Positions 17,415 to 26,064 of a stretch of DNA of 34,386 nucleotides are shown piece by piece (positions within the stretch are counted from its first letter, which is position 1; every line of letters begins with the position of its first letter). The notes under the pieces were generated by a model. The model was not told the DNA's origin. It saw only the letters and a list, made by a program, of their open reading frames with translations, and did no database searches. The DNA lies in the NCBI GenBank assembly GCA_031292385.1, contig JARLHE010000005.1, positions 1 through 34,386 of the forward strand. The letters are read 5' to 3'. The position numbers and the translations under genes were made by a program. The DNA comes from Oligoflexia bacterium (GTDB lineage: Bacteria; Bdellovibrionota; UBA1018).

Positions 17415-18367
17415 TTCCCACATAAAGAAAAGCTGCCAACATACATCACTTCTTCTTCGAGCCGGATTCCCAGTTCCGCGAGCGCACGGGCCTTGGCGAG
17501 GTCAATCAAACCCCGGACATCCGCCGCGCGCGCATGGCCCAGGTTCAAGATGAAATTGCTGTGTTTTTCAGCGAACTGCGCGTCGCCGATGCGGTGACCG
17601 CGAAGACCCAGTTGATCGATGACCTGCCAAGCCGACTTTCCGGATTCTTTCGGATTCTTGAAAACACTGCCGCAGGACGGGCGATCCAAAGGCTGAGTCG
17701 ATTTGCGGCGAACGAGGGTTTCGTCGATTTGCCTTTTCACCTCGGCCGGAGCGGCCATTTGAATTTTCCAGCGAGCCGACCAAACCACCCCGGCGCCGGG
17801 AAGATAGAGGTTCTTTCGATATTGGTATTTCAATTCGTCGCCGGAAAAAATCCGCGCGCTCGCGCCGTCATCCTGAGCGTCCGTCTGCAGCGAGATCCAG
17901 TCCACGCCGAGCAACGCGCTCGCCGATTCGCCGAGATGGGTTCCCGCGTTCATCACGACCGCGCCGCCGACCGAGCCAGGGATGCCGGTTAAAAACTCGA
18001 GCCCGCCCCAGCCTTCGATCGCGGCCCGCCGAAGAAGCGTCGAGATGGAAACGCTGCCGCCGGTACGGATCACGCCGCCGCCTTCGTCTTCGATTTCCAA
18101 ATTAAGGCGGCCGGCGCGAACCACGACTCCCGGAAAGCCCGCGTCGGATGCCAGAATATTGGAGCCCATGCCGAGAACGAAAAGCGGAGCCCGGCTGGCC
18201 CGCAAGCCCTCTTGAATCCAAGCCAAATCTTCCCGGCTCTTCGGAACAAGCAAGAGCGCGGCCGGTCCGCCGATCCGGTAGTAAGTGTATTTGGCGAGCG
18301 GCTCGTTGAAAATCAGCTCGCCCGAAAACAACGGCGCGTTTTCTTGAAACCAGGAGAGATCGATCAT
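17408..18367 (-). CDS. murB: UDP-N-acetylenolpyruvoylglucosamine reductase MurB
   Basis: A 319-residue FAD enzyme that reduces UDP-GlcNAc-enolpyruvate to UDP-MurNAc with NADPH. Visible motifs are YYRIGGPAALLLVP, the FAD-binding GMGSNILASDAGFPG, GIPGSVGGAVVMNAGTHLGE, the Tyr-Arg of YQYRKNLYLP, and the catalytic serine region RPSCGSVFKNP. The ATG at 18367 overlaps the murC stop as ATGA, which fixes the start; the open frame upstream of it is only out-of-phase murC. It is the last gene of the upstream dcw block and is followed by the 3.7 kb break before ftsQ. Confidence 0.97.
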   Translation of the reverse strand: MIDLSWFQENAPLFSGELIFNEPLAKYTYYRIGGPAALLLVPKSREDLAWIQEGLRASRAPLFVLGMGSNILASDAGFPGVVVRAGRLNLEIEDEGGGVIRTGGSVSISTLLRRAAIEGWGGLEFLTGIPGSVGGAVVMNAGTHLGESASALLGVDWISLQTDAQDDGASARIFSGDELKYQYRKNLYLPGAGVVWSARWKIQMAAPAEVKRQIDETLVRRKSTQPLDRPSCGSVFKNPKESGKSAWQVIDQLGLRGHRIGDAQFAEKHSNFILNLGHARAADVRGLIDLAKARALAELGIRLEEEVMYVGSFSLCGNQ

Positions 18368-19785
18368 TTCTTCCCGAGTTCCGTCGCCAGCTGCTCCGCC
18401 AGTTTCGTGATCGATCCGGCGCCGAGACAGAGGATCATATCCCCGTCCGAAAATTTCTCGAGCGCGGACGCTTTCGCCGCCGCAAGATCCTTGACATAAG
18501 TCACTTCCGACGGAGCGCCGGCCTGCGCGCGGATCGAAGCGACGAGCGCTTCCGCCGTCACTCCCGGAATCGGATCCTCGCCCGCCGAATAGATATCGGT
18601 CATCCAAAGCACGTCCGTGTCGGTAAAGGCCGATAAGAACTCGTCTTTGCAGTGCAAAGTGCGGCTGTAGCGGTGAGGCTGGAAAATCGTGATGATGCGG
18701 CCCTTCCAATAGCCGCGGGCTGCGGCAAGAGTGGCGCGAATCTCGGTCGGATGATGGCCGTAATCATCGACGACGATCCGCTTCGCGGCGTCGTCGCGCC
18801 AACAGATGTCAAAGCGGCGCTTGACGCCGCGAAACTGGGAAAGCGCATGCGCGATCACGGCAAACCCCAAGCCGAGCTCCAGCGCGATCGTGATCGCGGC
18901 AAGGGCGTTCAGCACGTTATGGCGCCCGGGAACATGGAGATCAACCTGACCCAGGCGCTCGTGCGGCTGATTCGGCACGAAGGGAGCGCGCCGGCGATGA
19001 ACGACAAAGCGGGTGGCCGCGCCCGAGTCGCCGGTGACGATGTCGGAAGCGTAGATGTCGGCCTCCGGGGAAACTCCGTAAGTCATGACCGGCTTGGTGA
19101 ATCTCGGCAAACAGCGCTTCACGCCGGGATCGTCGATGCAAACGGCGGCAAGGCCGTAAAAAGGGAGCTTGGCGACGAAATCGACGAAAGCGTCCTCGAT
19201 TTTTTCGAGCGAGCCGAAATGATCGAGATGGTCGCCGTCGATATTGGTCACGACGCCGTAAGTGGCCGGCAGGTGAAGAAACGACCCGTCGCTTTCGTCG
19301 GCTTCGGCAACGACGTATTTGCCTTGGCCGAGCTTCGCGTTTCCGCCGAACGAATCGACCTTTCCGCCGATGACCAGCGTGGGATCCAGTCCGCATTCGG
19401 TGAGAATCGTCGCCACCATCGAGGTTGTGGTGGTCTTGCCGTGGGTTCCCGCGACCGCGATCCCGGTTTTGCCGCGCATCAGCTCGCCCAGCATTTCAGC
19501 CCGGGGAATGACCGGAATATGAAGTTTCTTAGCCTCAACGAGCTCGGCGTTGTCGGGACGGACCGCGGAAGAAATAATCACGACGTGCGCGCCGCGAACG
19601 TTCTGCGCCTGATGACCGATCGAAATCCTCGCGCCAAGGCTCGCCAGACGGCGCGTGAGATCGCTCTCCGATAGATCGGAGCCGCTGACCCGAAAACCTT
19701 GATTCAAAAACACCTCGGCGATGCCGCTCATTCCGATGCCGCCGATGCCGATGAAGTGAAGCTGGGTTTCTTGGATTTTACGCAT
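18364..19785 (-). CDS. murC: UDP-N-acetylmuramate--L-alanine ligase MurC
   Basis: A 473-residue cytoplasmic Mur ligase that adds L-alanine to UDP-MurNAc using ATP. The N-terminal Rossmann motif HFIGIGGIGMSGIAEVFLNQG is at about 9-29. The ATP loop VAGTHGKTTTTSMVATIL is followed by EADESDGSFLHLPATYGVVTNI, then a central DHLDHFGS and the C-terminal DDYGHHPTEI. I chose the ATG at 19785 because it begins just before the Rossmann strand and overlaps the murG stop (ACATGCGTAA). The longer frame to 19881 is out-of-phase murG. Coupled to both murG and murB. Confidence 0.97.
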   Translation of the reverse strand: MRKIQETQLHFIGIGGIGMSGIAEVFLNQGFRVSGSDLSESDLTRRLASLGARISIGHQAQNVRGAHVVIISSAVRPDNAELVEAKKLHIPVIPRAEMLGELMRGKTGIAVAGTHGKTTTTSMVATILTECGLDPTLVIGGKVDSFGGNAKLGQGKYVVAEADESDGSFLHLPATYGVVTNIDGDHLDHFGSLEKIEDAFVDFVAKLPFYGLAAVCIDDPGVKRCLPRFTKPVMTYGVSPEADIYASDIVTGDSGAATRFVVHRRRAPFVPNQPHERLGQVDLHVPGRHNVLNALAAITIALELGLGFAVIAHALSQFRGVKRRFDICWRDDAAKRIVVDDYGHHPTEIRATLAAARGYWKGRIITIFQPHRYSRTLHCKDEFLSAFTDTDVLWMTDIYSAGEDPIPGVTAEALVASIRAQAGAPSEVTYVKDLAAAKASALEKFSDGDMILCLGAGSITKLAEQLATELGKK

Positions 19786-20893
19786 GTCGGGAAAGCTCTT
19801 GAACGATGTCCTGGGCGGCGTCCGGGCGATAAAAACCGGCCACCAGCCCCTCCATTTGCCGAAGCATCTCGGGATTATCAAAACATTCTCGGATTCTTCG
19901 AGCCAGCTCCTCGCCGCTCGACGTTCCTTGAAGCATCAGGAACGCGGCCTCCCGATCGGAAAACGTCCTGGCATTCATCTCCTGGTGATTATCCGAAGCG
20001 AAAGGGAAAGGCACTAAAATCGAAGCTCTTCCGACCGCAGCCACTTCGGATAATGTCGATGAACCCGAGCGGCAGATCAGGAGCGACGCTTTCTCATAGC
20101 AATCCGCCATGTCGTGGATGAATTTTTCGACCCGGGCCGAGCTGCCCGCCTTTTCATGCGCGGCGCGAACTCGCTCAAAGTCGTTTTCTCCGGTCTGATG
20201 AATGAAATGAAGCCGGCCTTTGAGGTCTTGCCTACTTAGAAGGAACGGCAAAGCATTGATGACGAGCGTGTTGATTCCGGCCGCGCCCTGGCTTCCGCCG
20301 AAGATGAAAACCGTGAAAGGATCCGCGGACGCAGGGGCGAAACGACGCATCGCCGATCGCACCGGATTGCCGGTCAGAAAAACCGCCTGCTTTGCCGCTT
20401 GTTTCGGAAAGTTTCCCTCAGTTCCGGGAAAGGCGCAAAAAACCGTGTCCACGACCCGGCCAAGCAGCCGATTGGTCATTCCGGGCACCGAGTTCTGCTC
20501 GAGAATCGCCGTTTTCGCGCGGATCAAGCCCAAGGCGCTCAAAACCCGCGCGCAGAGCACGATCGGCCCGGAGGCGTAACCACCCACGCCGAGTACCGCG
20601 TCGGGCTTTTCACGCAGAAGAATCTGGCAGGACTTCACCAGGGATAAAGGAAGCAGCACCAGCGTTCGCAGGCGCTTCGCAAGGCTTACCCGGTTCAATG
20701 ATCCGAGCTTTAAAAGCTGAAGCTCATAGCCGGCGCGAGGAACCAATTTCTCCTCGATGCCGCCGTGAGCGCCGACAAACAGAACCGATGCGTCTGGCTG
20801 CTTTTTCCAGGCATCGGCGACGGCAACTCCCGCCAGCACATGCCCGCCCGTGCCTCCGCCCGCGACCAGAAGTTTCAGCCCTTTACGCGCCAC
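19778..20893 (-). CDS. murG: Lipid II synthase MurG
   Basis: A 371-residue GT28 glycosyltransferase that moves GlcNAc from UDP-GlcNAc to lipid I at the inner face of the membrane. The N-terminal glycine loop VAGGGTGGHVLAGVAVADAW is at about 10-29. It is followed by the second loop GVGGYASGPIV, ILEQNSVPGMTNRLL, the GNPVR motif, the C-terminal donor-binding FIFGGSQGAAGIN, and RSGSSTLSEVAAVGRASILVP. The start is GTG and overlaps the ftsW stop by 11 bp; the end overlaps murC. Length and motifs are standard. Confidence 0.98.
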   Translation of the reverse strand: MARKGLKLLVAGGGTGGHVLAGVAVADAWKKQPDASVLFVGAHGGIEEKLVPRAGYELQLLKLGSLNRVSLAKRLRTLVLLPLSLVKSCQILLREKPDAVLGVGGYASGPIVLCARVLSALGLIRAKTAILEQNSVPGMTNRLLGRVVDTVFCAFPGTEGNFPKQAAKQAVFLTGNPVRSAMRRFAPASADPFTVFIFGGSQGAAGINTLVINALPFLLSRQDLKGRLHFIHQTGENDFERVRAAHEKAGSSARVEKFIHDMADCYEKASLLICRSGSSTLSEVAAVGRASILVPFPFASDNHQEMNARTFSDREAAFLMLQGTSSGEELARRIRECFDNPEMLRQMEGLVAGFYRPDAAQDIVQELSRHA

Positions 20894-22073
20894 GCGGCTT
20901 CTCCCCTCGCGGACCGCGAGCGACGCTCAGCAAAACTCCGACGGCAAAAAGATCGATCATCAACGCCGATCCCCCGTAACTGATGAACGGCAAGGTCAGC
21001 CCCTTCGTGGGAAGAAGCCCCATCACGACCGCGATGTTCACGAAGCCCTGAAGACCGAGCGCGAGCGTGATGCCGGCGGCAAGCAGCATTCCGAAAGTGT
21101 CCTGATAATTTTTCTGGCAGTTATAGGCGATGCGAAGCCCGCGATGCACGAAATAGAGATAAGCGACGATCACCGCGGCGATGCCGAGAAAACCAAGTTC
21201 CTCGCCGATCACGGCGAAAATGAAATCGTTATGGGCCTCAGGAAGATAAAACAGCTTCTCCTTGCCGTTGCCCAAACCCACTCCCCAGAAATGCCCGTTA
21301 TGCAGGCCAACCAGGGACTGAATGATCTGAAACCCTTTCCCGCCCGGATCGGCCCAGGGATCGAGATAGCCGAGAATGCGCGAGCGACGATAACTCGAGC
21401 CGAGCGCGAGGAAAGCGGCGGCCGTGCCCGCCAGAATCAGCGCGCTCGCCAAAAAGCGCTTCGGCACGCCCCCCAGGAACATCAGGAAAAAAATGACCAT
21501 CATGATCATGACCGTGGTTCCGAAATCGGGCTGCAAAAGCAAAAGCCCCATCGCCGGCAGCGGCACCAGGATCGGGGCGAGGATACCGGCGGCGAAACGA
21601 TGCACGATGTCCTCTTTGCGGGCCAGCTGGCTTGCGACGAAGAAGATCACCGCGAATTTGGCGAACTCGCCGGGCTGAAAATTCAAGGGACCCAAGTGAA
21701 TCCATCGGCGCGCCCCGAGGACGCGCGCTCCGACACCGGGAACCAGAACCAAAGCGAGCATCAAAATCGCAGCGCCTAGTACGTAGTAGGACCAACGAGT
21801 CCAGCTGCGGTAATCGAGACGGAAAGTGGCCGCCATCGCGATGAAACCGAAGACCGAGTAGATGATCTGCTTGCGGATGAAGGAAAAGCCGTCACCGGTT
21901 TTTTCCTGAGCGTAGATAAAAGACGAGCTGTAGACCATGAGCAGCCCGAAAAGAACCATCCCGATCACGGTGAAAAGCAGCGGGTAGTCGACCCCGTGCA
22001 GCGCTCCTTGGCTCGAATCGCCGCCGGTAACGCCCGCAAGACCCTGCTTCAACTTGCGCAATAACGTTTGCAA
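20883..22073 (-). CDS. ftsW: Divisome peptidoglycan polymerase FtsW
   Basis: A SEDS-family membrane glycosyltransferase of about 396 residues that polymerises lipid II with FtsI. About ten membrane segments; signatures include GARRWIHLGPLNFQPGEFAK, NDFIFAVIGEELGF and the C-terminal LPTKGLTLPFISYGGSALM. The start is uncertain: there is no ATG or GTG between the murD stop (22084) and the first membrane helix, and three in-frame TTG codons (22073, 22061, 22052) are candidates. I list the first. The longer open frame is out-of-phase murD. The candidate starts sit in or near a perfect 16-base palindrome. Name FtsW rather than RodA rests on position between murD and murG. Confidence 0.95.
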   Translation of the reverse strand: MQTLLRKLKQGLAGVTGGDSSQGALHGVDYPLLFTVIGMVLFGLLMVYSSSFIYAQEKTGDGFSFIRKQIIYSVFGFIAMAATFRLDYRSWTRWSYYVLGAAILMLALVLVPGVGARVLGARRWIHLGPLNFQPGEFAKFAVIFFVASQLARKEDIVHRFAAGILAPILVPLPAMGLLLLQPDFGTTVMIMMVIFFLMFLGGVPKRFLASALILAGTAAAFLALGSSYRRSRILGYLDPWADPGGKGFQIIQSLVGLHNGHFWGVGLGNGKEKLFYLPEAHNDFIFAVIGEELGFLGIAAVIVAYLYFVHRGLRIAYNCQKNYQDTFGMLLAAGITLALGLQGFVNIAVVMGLLPTKGLTLPFISYGGSALMIDLFAVGVLLSVARGPRGEKPRGA

Positions 22074-22083
22074 ACGTTTCGAC

Positions 22084-23472
22084 TCAAAGCTGGTTGACGA
22101 GTTTGCGGAAGTACTCGCCGCGCTCCTCGTAGTTGCGGAACATGTCGTGGCTGGAGCAGCCCGGCGACAGCAGAATGATGTCCCCGCTCCGTGATTTCTG
22201 GTAGGAAAGAAGCACTGCCTCCTCGAACGTGCCCACCAAATAGGTCTCGGCGAAATCACCGATCGCGCGATTGATTTTTTCCTTCGCCTCGCCCAGCAAG
22301 ATCAGAATCTTGCACTTCGTCCGGACCAGATCGACGAGCGGCGTGAAATCCATGTTCTTGTCCTTGCCGCCCGCGATCAGGATGATGGAGTTGGAGTTGA
22401 ACGCAGCCAAGCTGCGCTTCACGCTCATGACGTTGGTTCCCTTCGAATCGTTGAAGAAGAAAACCCCGTCCTTTTTGCGGATGAACTCGATGCGATGAGG
22501 CACTCCCTTGAAGGAATTGACCACGGCCTGGATCGCCTTCTGGGGAACACCCATGGTCCGCGCGGCGCAGATCGCCGCCATCAGATTCTCGCGGTTATGC
22601 TCTCCGAACAGCTTCCACTGCGTGAGATCGTAGGCCTCTTCCTTGCCGTTGAGCTTGGTGATGATCTGGCGGGTCGCCGGACGATAGTAGGCGCCGCAAA
22701 ACTGCTCGGCGAACGTGCCGCCGATCGAGATCGGGTCCTGCTTGGTGAACCAGATCAGCTTGGCGGCCGTGCCTTCCGCGAATTTGGAAACGTTCGGGCA
22801 ATCGTAATTCAGGACGACGTAGCTGTTCCGGTCGCATACCGAGAGGAGTCTCTTTTTCGCGGCCGTGTAGGCGGCCATATCGGGATAGCGATCCAGGTGG
22901 TCTTCCTCGAGATTGGTGAAAACCGCGACGGCGGGCACCAAGCGCTCGCTCAGCTCGAGCTGGAAGCTCGAAAGCTCGGCCACGACCGCGTCGTATTTGG
23001 GTTCGGTATCGCCATTGGCGTAATCCAAAAGAGGCTTGCCGATGTTGCCGCCGACGTAGACGGGCTTGCTGGCCGCCTTGAACATTTCGCCGATCAGCAT
23101 GGTGGTCGTGGTTTTTCCGTTCGTTCCGGTCACCGCGATCACCGGCTCGTTCAAGCACGCGGCCGCCAGATCGATTTCGCTGACGATGGGAACATTCTTT
23201 TCCCGGGCTTCTTCCAAAGGCTTGATGTTGAGAGGAACTCCGGGGCTCACGACGATCAATTCCGCGGTGTGAAAGGTTTTGTTGTTATGCTTGCCCAGCT
23301 CGTATTCGATCTTGAGATCGGCGCAGGCGTTGATGGAATCCATCAATTCAGTTCGTTGCTTCGCATCCGTGACGGTGACCTTCGCGCCCTGCTTGGACAT
23401 GTACTTGGCCACGGCGACGCCGGAGAGGCCGAAGCCGACGACTAAAACCCTTTTCCCCTTATACTTGCTCAT
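22084..23472 (-). CDS. murD: UDP-N-acetylmuramoylalanine--D-glutamate ligase MurD
   Basis: A 462-residue Mur ligase adding D-glutamate to UDP-MurNAc-L-Ala. An N-terminal Rossmann-like VLVVGFGLSGVAVAKYMSKQ starts at about residue 9. VSPGVPLN is followed by the ATP loop AVTGTNGKTTTTMLIGEMF, then the conserved YVGGNIGKPLLDYANG, NLEEDHLDRYPDMAAYTAAK and SKGTNVMSVKRSL. The C-terminal domain contains LSPGCSSHDMFRNYEERGE, a MurD hallmark. It sits 12 bp after mraY in the dense minus-strand operon. Start and length agree with the family. Confidence 0.98.
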   Translation of the reverse strand: MSKYKGKRVLVVGFGLSGVAVAKYMSKQGAKVTVTDAKQRTELMDSINACADLKIEYELGKHNNKTFHTAELIVVSPGVPLNIKPLEEAREKNVPIVSEIDLAAACLNEPVIAVTGTNGKTTTTMLIGEMFKAASKPVYVGGNIGKPLLDYANGDTEPKYDAVVAELSSFQLELSERLVPAVAVFTNLEEDHLDRYPDMAAYTAAKKRLLSVCDRNSYVVLNYDCPNVSKFAEGTAAKLIWFTKQDPISIGGTFAEQFCGAYYRPATRQIITKLNGKEEAYDLTQWKLFGEHNRENLMAAICAARTMGVPQKAIQAVVNSFKGVPHRIEFIRKKDGVFFFNDSKGTNVMSVKRSLAAFNSNSIILIAGGKDKNMDFTPLVDLVRTKCKILILLGEAKEKINRAIGDFAETYLVGTFEEAVLLSYQKSRSGDIILLSPGCSSHDMFRNYEERGEYFRKLVNQL

Positions 23473-23484
23473 AGAATGCTCTTC

Positions 23485-24561
23485 CTACCTCAGTTTAAGC
23501 GTCGATAACGTGAACAGCGCGAGTAGAATCGAAATAATCCAAAATCGAACGATCACCTTGGGTTCCGCCCAACCTTTGAGTTCAAAATGATGATGGATGG
23601 GAGCCATCTTAAAAACTCGTTTTCCCGTCATCTTAAACGAAGCGACCTGTGCCATGACCGAGAGAGCTTCGAGTACAAAAATTCCACCGCAAAGCGCAAG
23701 CAAAAGCTCATTCTTCGTGATGACGGCGCATACGGCGAGCGCCGCCCCCAGGGAAAGCGAGCCCACGTCACCCATAAAAACCTGGGCGGGATAGGTATTG
23801 AACCAGAGAAAACCCAGGCAGGAGGCGGCGACCGTGCCTAGAAAAATCGTCAGCTCGCCCGCGCCGGCGATGTAGGGAATCTGAAGATATTCCGATATTT
23901 TGGCATTTCCCGCGCAGTAGGCCAAAATCAGAAACGTAGCCGCCGTCGTGATGACCGGCCCGACCGCGAGACCGTCCAATCCATCGGTTAAATTGACGGC
24001 ATTGGAAGCGCCGACGATCACGAAAGCCGCGAACGGGATGAAAAACAGGCCGAGATTAATCGCGAGATCCTTGAAAAACGGGAACTTCAGGACCGGAGTC
24101 GTATCGCCCAGCGCGTACATACAATAGGCGGCGATCAGAGCGACGGTCCATTGGCCGAAAAGTTTTTCCTTGGCCGAAAGCCCCTTGGGGTTTTTTTGAA
24201 CGACTTTACGGTAATCGTCCACCCAACCGATCAGCCCGAAAAGCAGCGTCACCACCAGCGCCAGCCAGACGTCCTTATTGGCGAGATCGGACCAAAGAAG
24301 GGTCGGGATCACGATCGCGATCAAAATCAGGCCCCCACCCATGGTCGGGGTGCCCTTTTTCGAAAGATGGGACTTCGGACCGTCGTCGCGGATGGCCTGG
24401 CCCATTTGTTTTCGCTGAAGGTAGCGGATGTAGGTCGGTCCCGCGAGCATGGACAAAAGCACGCTCGTGATGCTCGCCCCGAATGTCCGGAAGGTGATGT
24501 ACTTGAACACGTTGAGAACCGAGTAATCAACATGCAGCGGGTAGAGAAAATTATAGAGCAT
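23485..24561 (-). CDS. mraY: Phospho-MurNAc-pentapeptide-transferase MraY
   Basis: A 358-residue polytopic transferase (about ten helices) that joins phospho-MurNAc-pentapeptide to undecaprenyl phosphate, making lipid I. Conserved points are [13 protein letters not shown] near the N-terminus, [13 protein letters not shown], the aspartate pair in WVDDYRKV, the catalytic [10 protein letters not shown] region, [15 protein letters not shown] and the histidine loop [13 protein letters not shown]. It lies directly after murE with a 33 bp gap. In most dcw clusters murF would stand here, but the gap has no room for it. Confidence 0.98.
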   Translation of the reverse strand: MLYNFLYPLHVDYSVLNVFKYITFRTFGASITSVLLSMLAGPTYIRYLQRKQMGQAIRDDGPKSHLSKKGTPTMGGGLILIAIVIPTLLWSDLANKDVWLALVVTLLFGLIGWVDDYRKVVQKNPKGLSAKEKLFGQWTVALIAAYCMYALGDTTPVLKFPFFKDLAINLGLFFIPFAAFVIVGASNAVNLTDGLDGLAVGPVITTAATFLILAYCAGNAKISEYLQIPYIAGAGELTIFLGTVAASCLGFLWFNTYPAQVFMGDVGSLSLGAALAVCAVITKNELLLALCGGIFVLEALSVMAQVASFKMTGKRVFKMAPIHHHFELKGWAEPKVIVRFWIISILLALFTLSTLKLR

Positions 24562-24594
24562 TCTCGAGATGCTACAAATTTCGGAAAGGCAATG

Positions 24595-26064
24595 TCAATG
24601 CTTTAGGCGCAGGGCCGCGGCGGCCGTCTCCCGGTCATCGAAATGGATCTTTTTGACCCCGCTCGGAGAGCTCGGATCGGGGAGAATCTGATAGTCTTCG
24701 TGCCCCTTGCCGGCGATCAATACCAGGTCGCCGCTACGGGCCTCGGCAATGGCGGCGAAGATCGCTTTTTTCCGGTCGCTTTCCACGCGGACATGGCCCC
24801 GCTCGGAAATTCCAGTCAAAATCTCCTGAAGGATCGCCTCGGGATTTTCGGTCCGGGGATTATCGGAAGTCACCCAAACCAGATCGGATTTTTGAGCGGC
24901 GATCCCGCCCATCACCGGCCGCTTGCTGCGATCCCGATCCCCGCCGCATCCGAATACCGTGATCAGGCGATGCGAACCCTTGATTTCCGACAAAACCGCC
25001 AGGATTTTCTCAAGCGCATCCGGCTTATGGGCATAATCCACCAGGACATGAATGCCCTGCGAGTTTTGAACCGATTCCAAGCGGCCCGGAGGCGCATGAG
25101 CTTCTTTGATTCCCTGCTCAATTACCTGAGCCGGAACCCCGAGCTCCCTGCAAACAGACGCCGCCGCAAGAAGGTTCATGGCATTGAATTCGCCAATCAA
25201 AGACGAATCGATTTTCAACCCACCCGCCTTGCCATGAATGCCTTCGAGATCGATTTTCAGATTCGCACCCGAAACTTCAGCGGCCTTCCCCATGCCGAAG
25301 GAGACAATCTGGCGGCGCGGATGGGCCGAGGCTCGCGCCCTTAACTCTTGTAAAAGCTTCTGCCCGTAACGATCGTCGCCGTTGATCGCGGCGGCGCGCC
25401 AGTCGGGATAGGCTAAAAACAAAGAGGCTTTGGTATCGAAATAATCGTCCATGTCCGGATGGAAATCCAAATGCTCCGGCGAGAGATTGGTGAAAACCAC
25501 TCCCGCGAACACGATGCCCGCCGTCCGGTGCTGCTTGAGCGCGTGCGAAGAGACCTCCATCACGACCGCGTCGCAGCCGTCCGCCTTCATTTCAGCGAGC
25601 AGGCGCTGGAGCTCGACCGGCCCTGGCGTCGTATGGGTGGAGGGATAGCGTTTTTGGCCCGAGCGGAACTCAACGGTGCCGATCAACCCCACGCGATGGC
25701 CGGCGGCCCGAAGGATCGACTCGATCAAATAGGTCGTCGTCGTTTTGCCGCTCGTGCCGGTGACGCCGATGACCTGCATGGTTCGCGAAGGGTGGCCGTG
25801 GAACGCCGCCGCGATCTGGGCAAGCACCAAGCGCTCGTCTTCAACGCCGATGTAAGGCACGGACCCCAGATCCGCCGGCGAAGGCCGGAAATCGCGATGG
25901 CCGACGATCGCGACCGCGCCCTTCTTAACGGCTTCGCCGATAAAGAGATGACCGTCCCGAGCCGTGCCGCGAACGGCGACGAAAACGGTGCCGGCGGCGA
26001 CCTCGCGAGAATCAGAGGTAACGCCTCGAAACGATTTGGCTGCGAGTAAGTCGGTGATTTTCAA
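24595..26064 (-). CDS. murE: UDP-MurNAc-tripeptide synthetase MurE, DAP type
   Basis: A 489-residue Mur ligase adding the third stem residue. The N-terminal SFRGVTSDSREVAAGTVFVA is typical. The ATP loop is GVTGTSGKTTTTYLIESIL, followed by the TTPGPVELQRLLAEM region and SSHALKQHR. The specificity loop SDNPRTENPE carries the DNPR motif that selects meso-diaminopimelate, so the murein is DAP-type. The start is TTG, overlapping the ftsI stop (TTGA), a coupled arrangement. A lysine-type enzyme would lack DNPR. Confidence 0.97.
   Translation of the reverse strand: MKITDLLAAKSFRGVTSDSREVAAGTVFVAVRGTARDGHLFIGEAVKKGAVAIVGHRDFRPSPADLGSVPYIGVEDERLVLAQIAAAFHGHPSRTMQVIGVTGTSGKTTTTYLIESILRAAGHRVGLIGTVEFRSGQKRYPSTHTTPGPVELQRLLAEMKADGCDAVVMEVSSHALKQHRTAGIVFAGVVFTNLSPEHLDFHPDMDDYFDTKASLFLAYPDWRAAAINGDDRYGQKLLQELRARASAHPRRQIVSFGMGKAAEVSGANLKIDLEGIHGKAGGLKIDSSLIGEFNAMNLLAAASVCRELGVPAQVIEQGIKEAHAPPGRLESVQNSQGIHVLVDYAHKPDALEKILAVLSEIKGSHRLITVFGCGGDRDRSKRPVMGGIAAQKSDLVWVTSDNPRTENPEAILQEILTGISERGHVRVESDRKKAIFAAIAEARSGDLVLIAGKGHEDYQILPDPSSPSGVKKIHFDDRETAAAALRLKH

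Noticed and set aside
22074..22259. N-terminal extension of FtsW starting at 22259
   Set aside because: The added residues are an out-of-phase reading of the murD 3' end (Arg/Ser/Thr-rich, no homology). The same applies to the upstream extensions of murB, murC and mreB.
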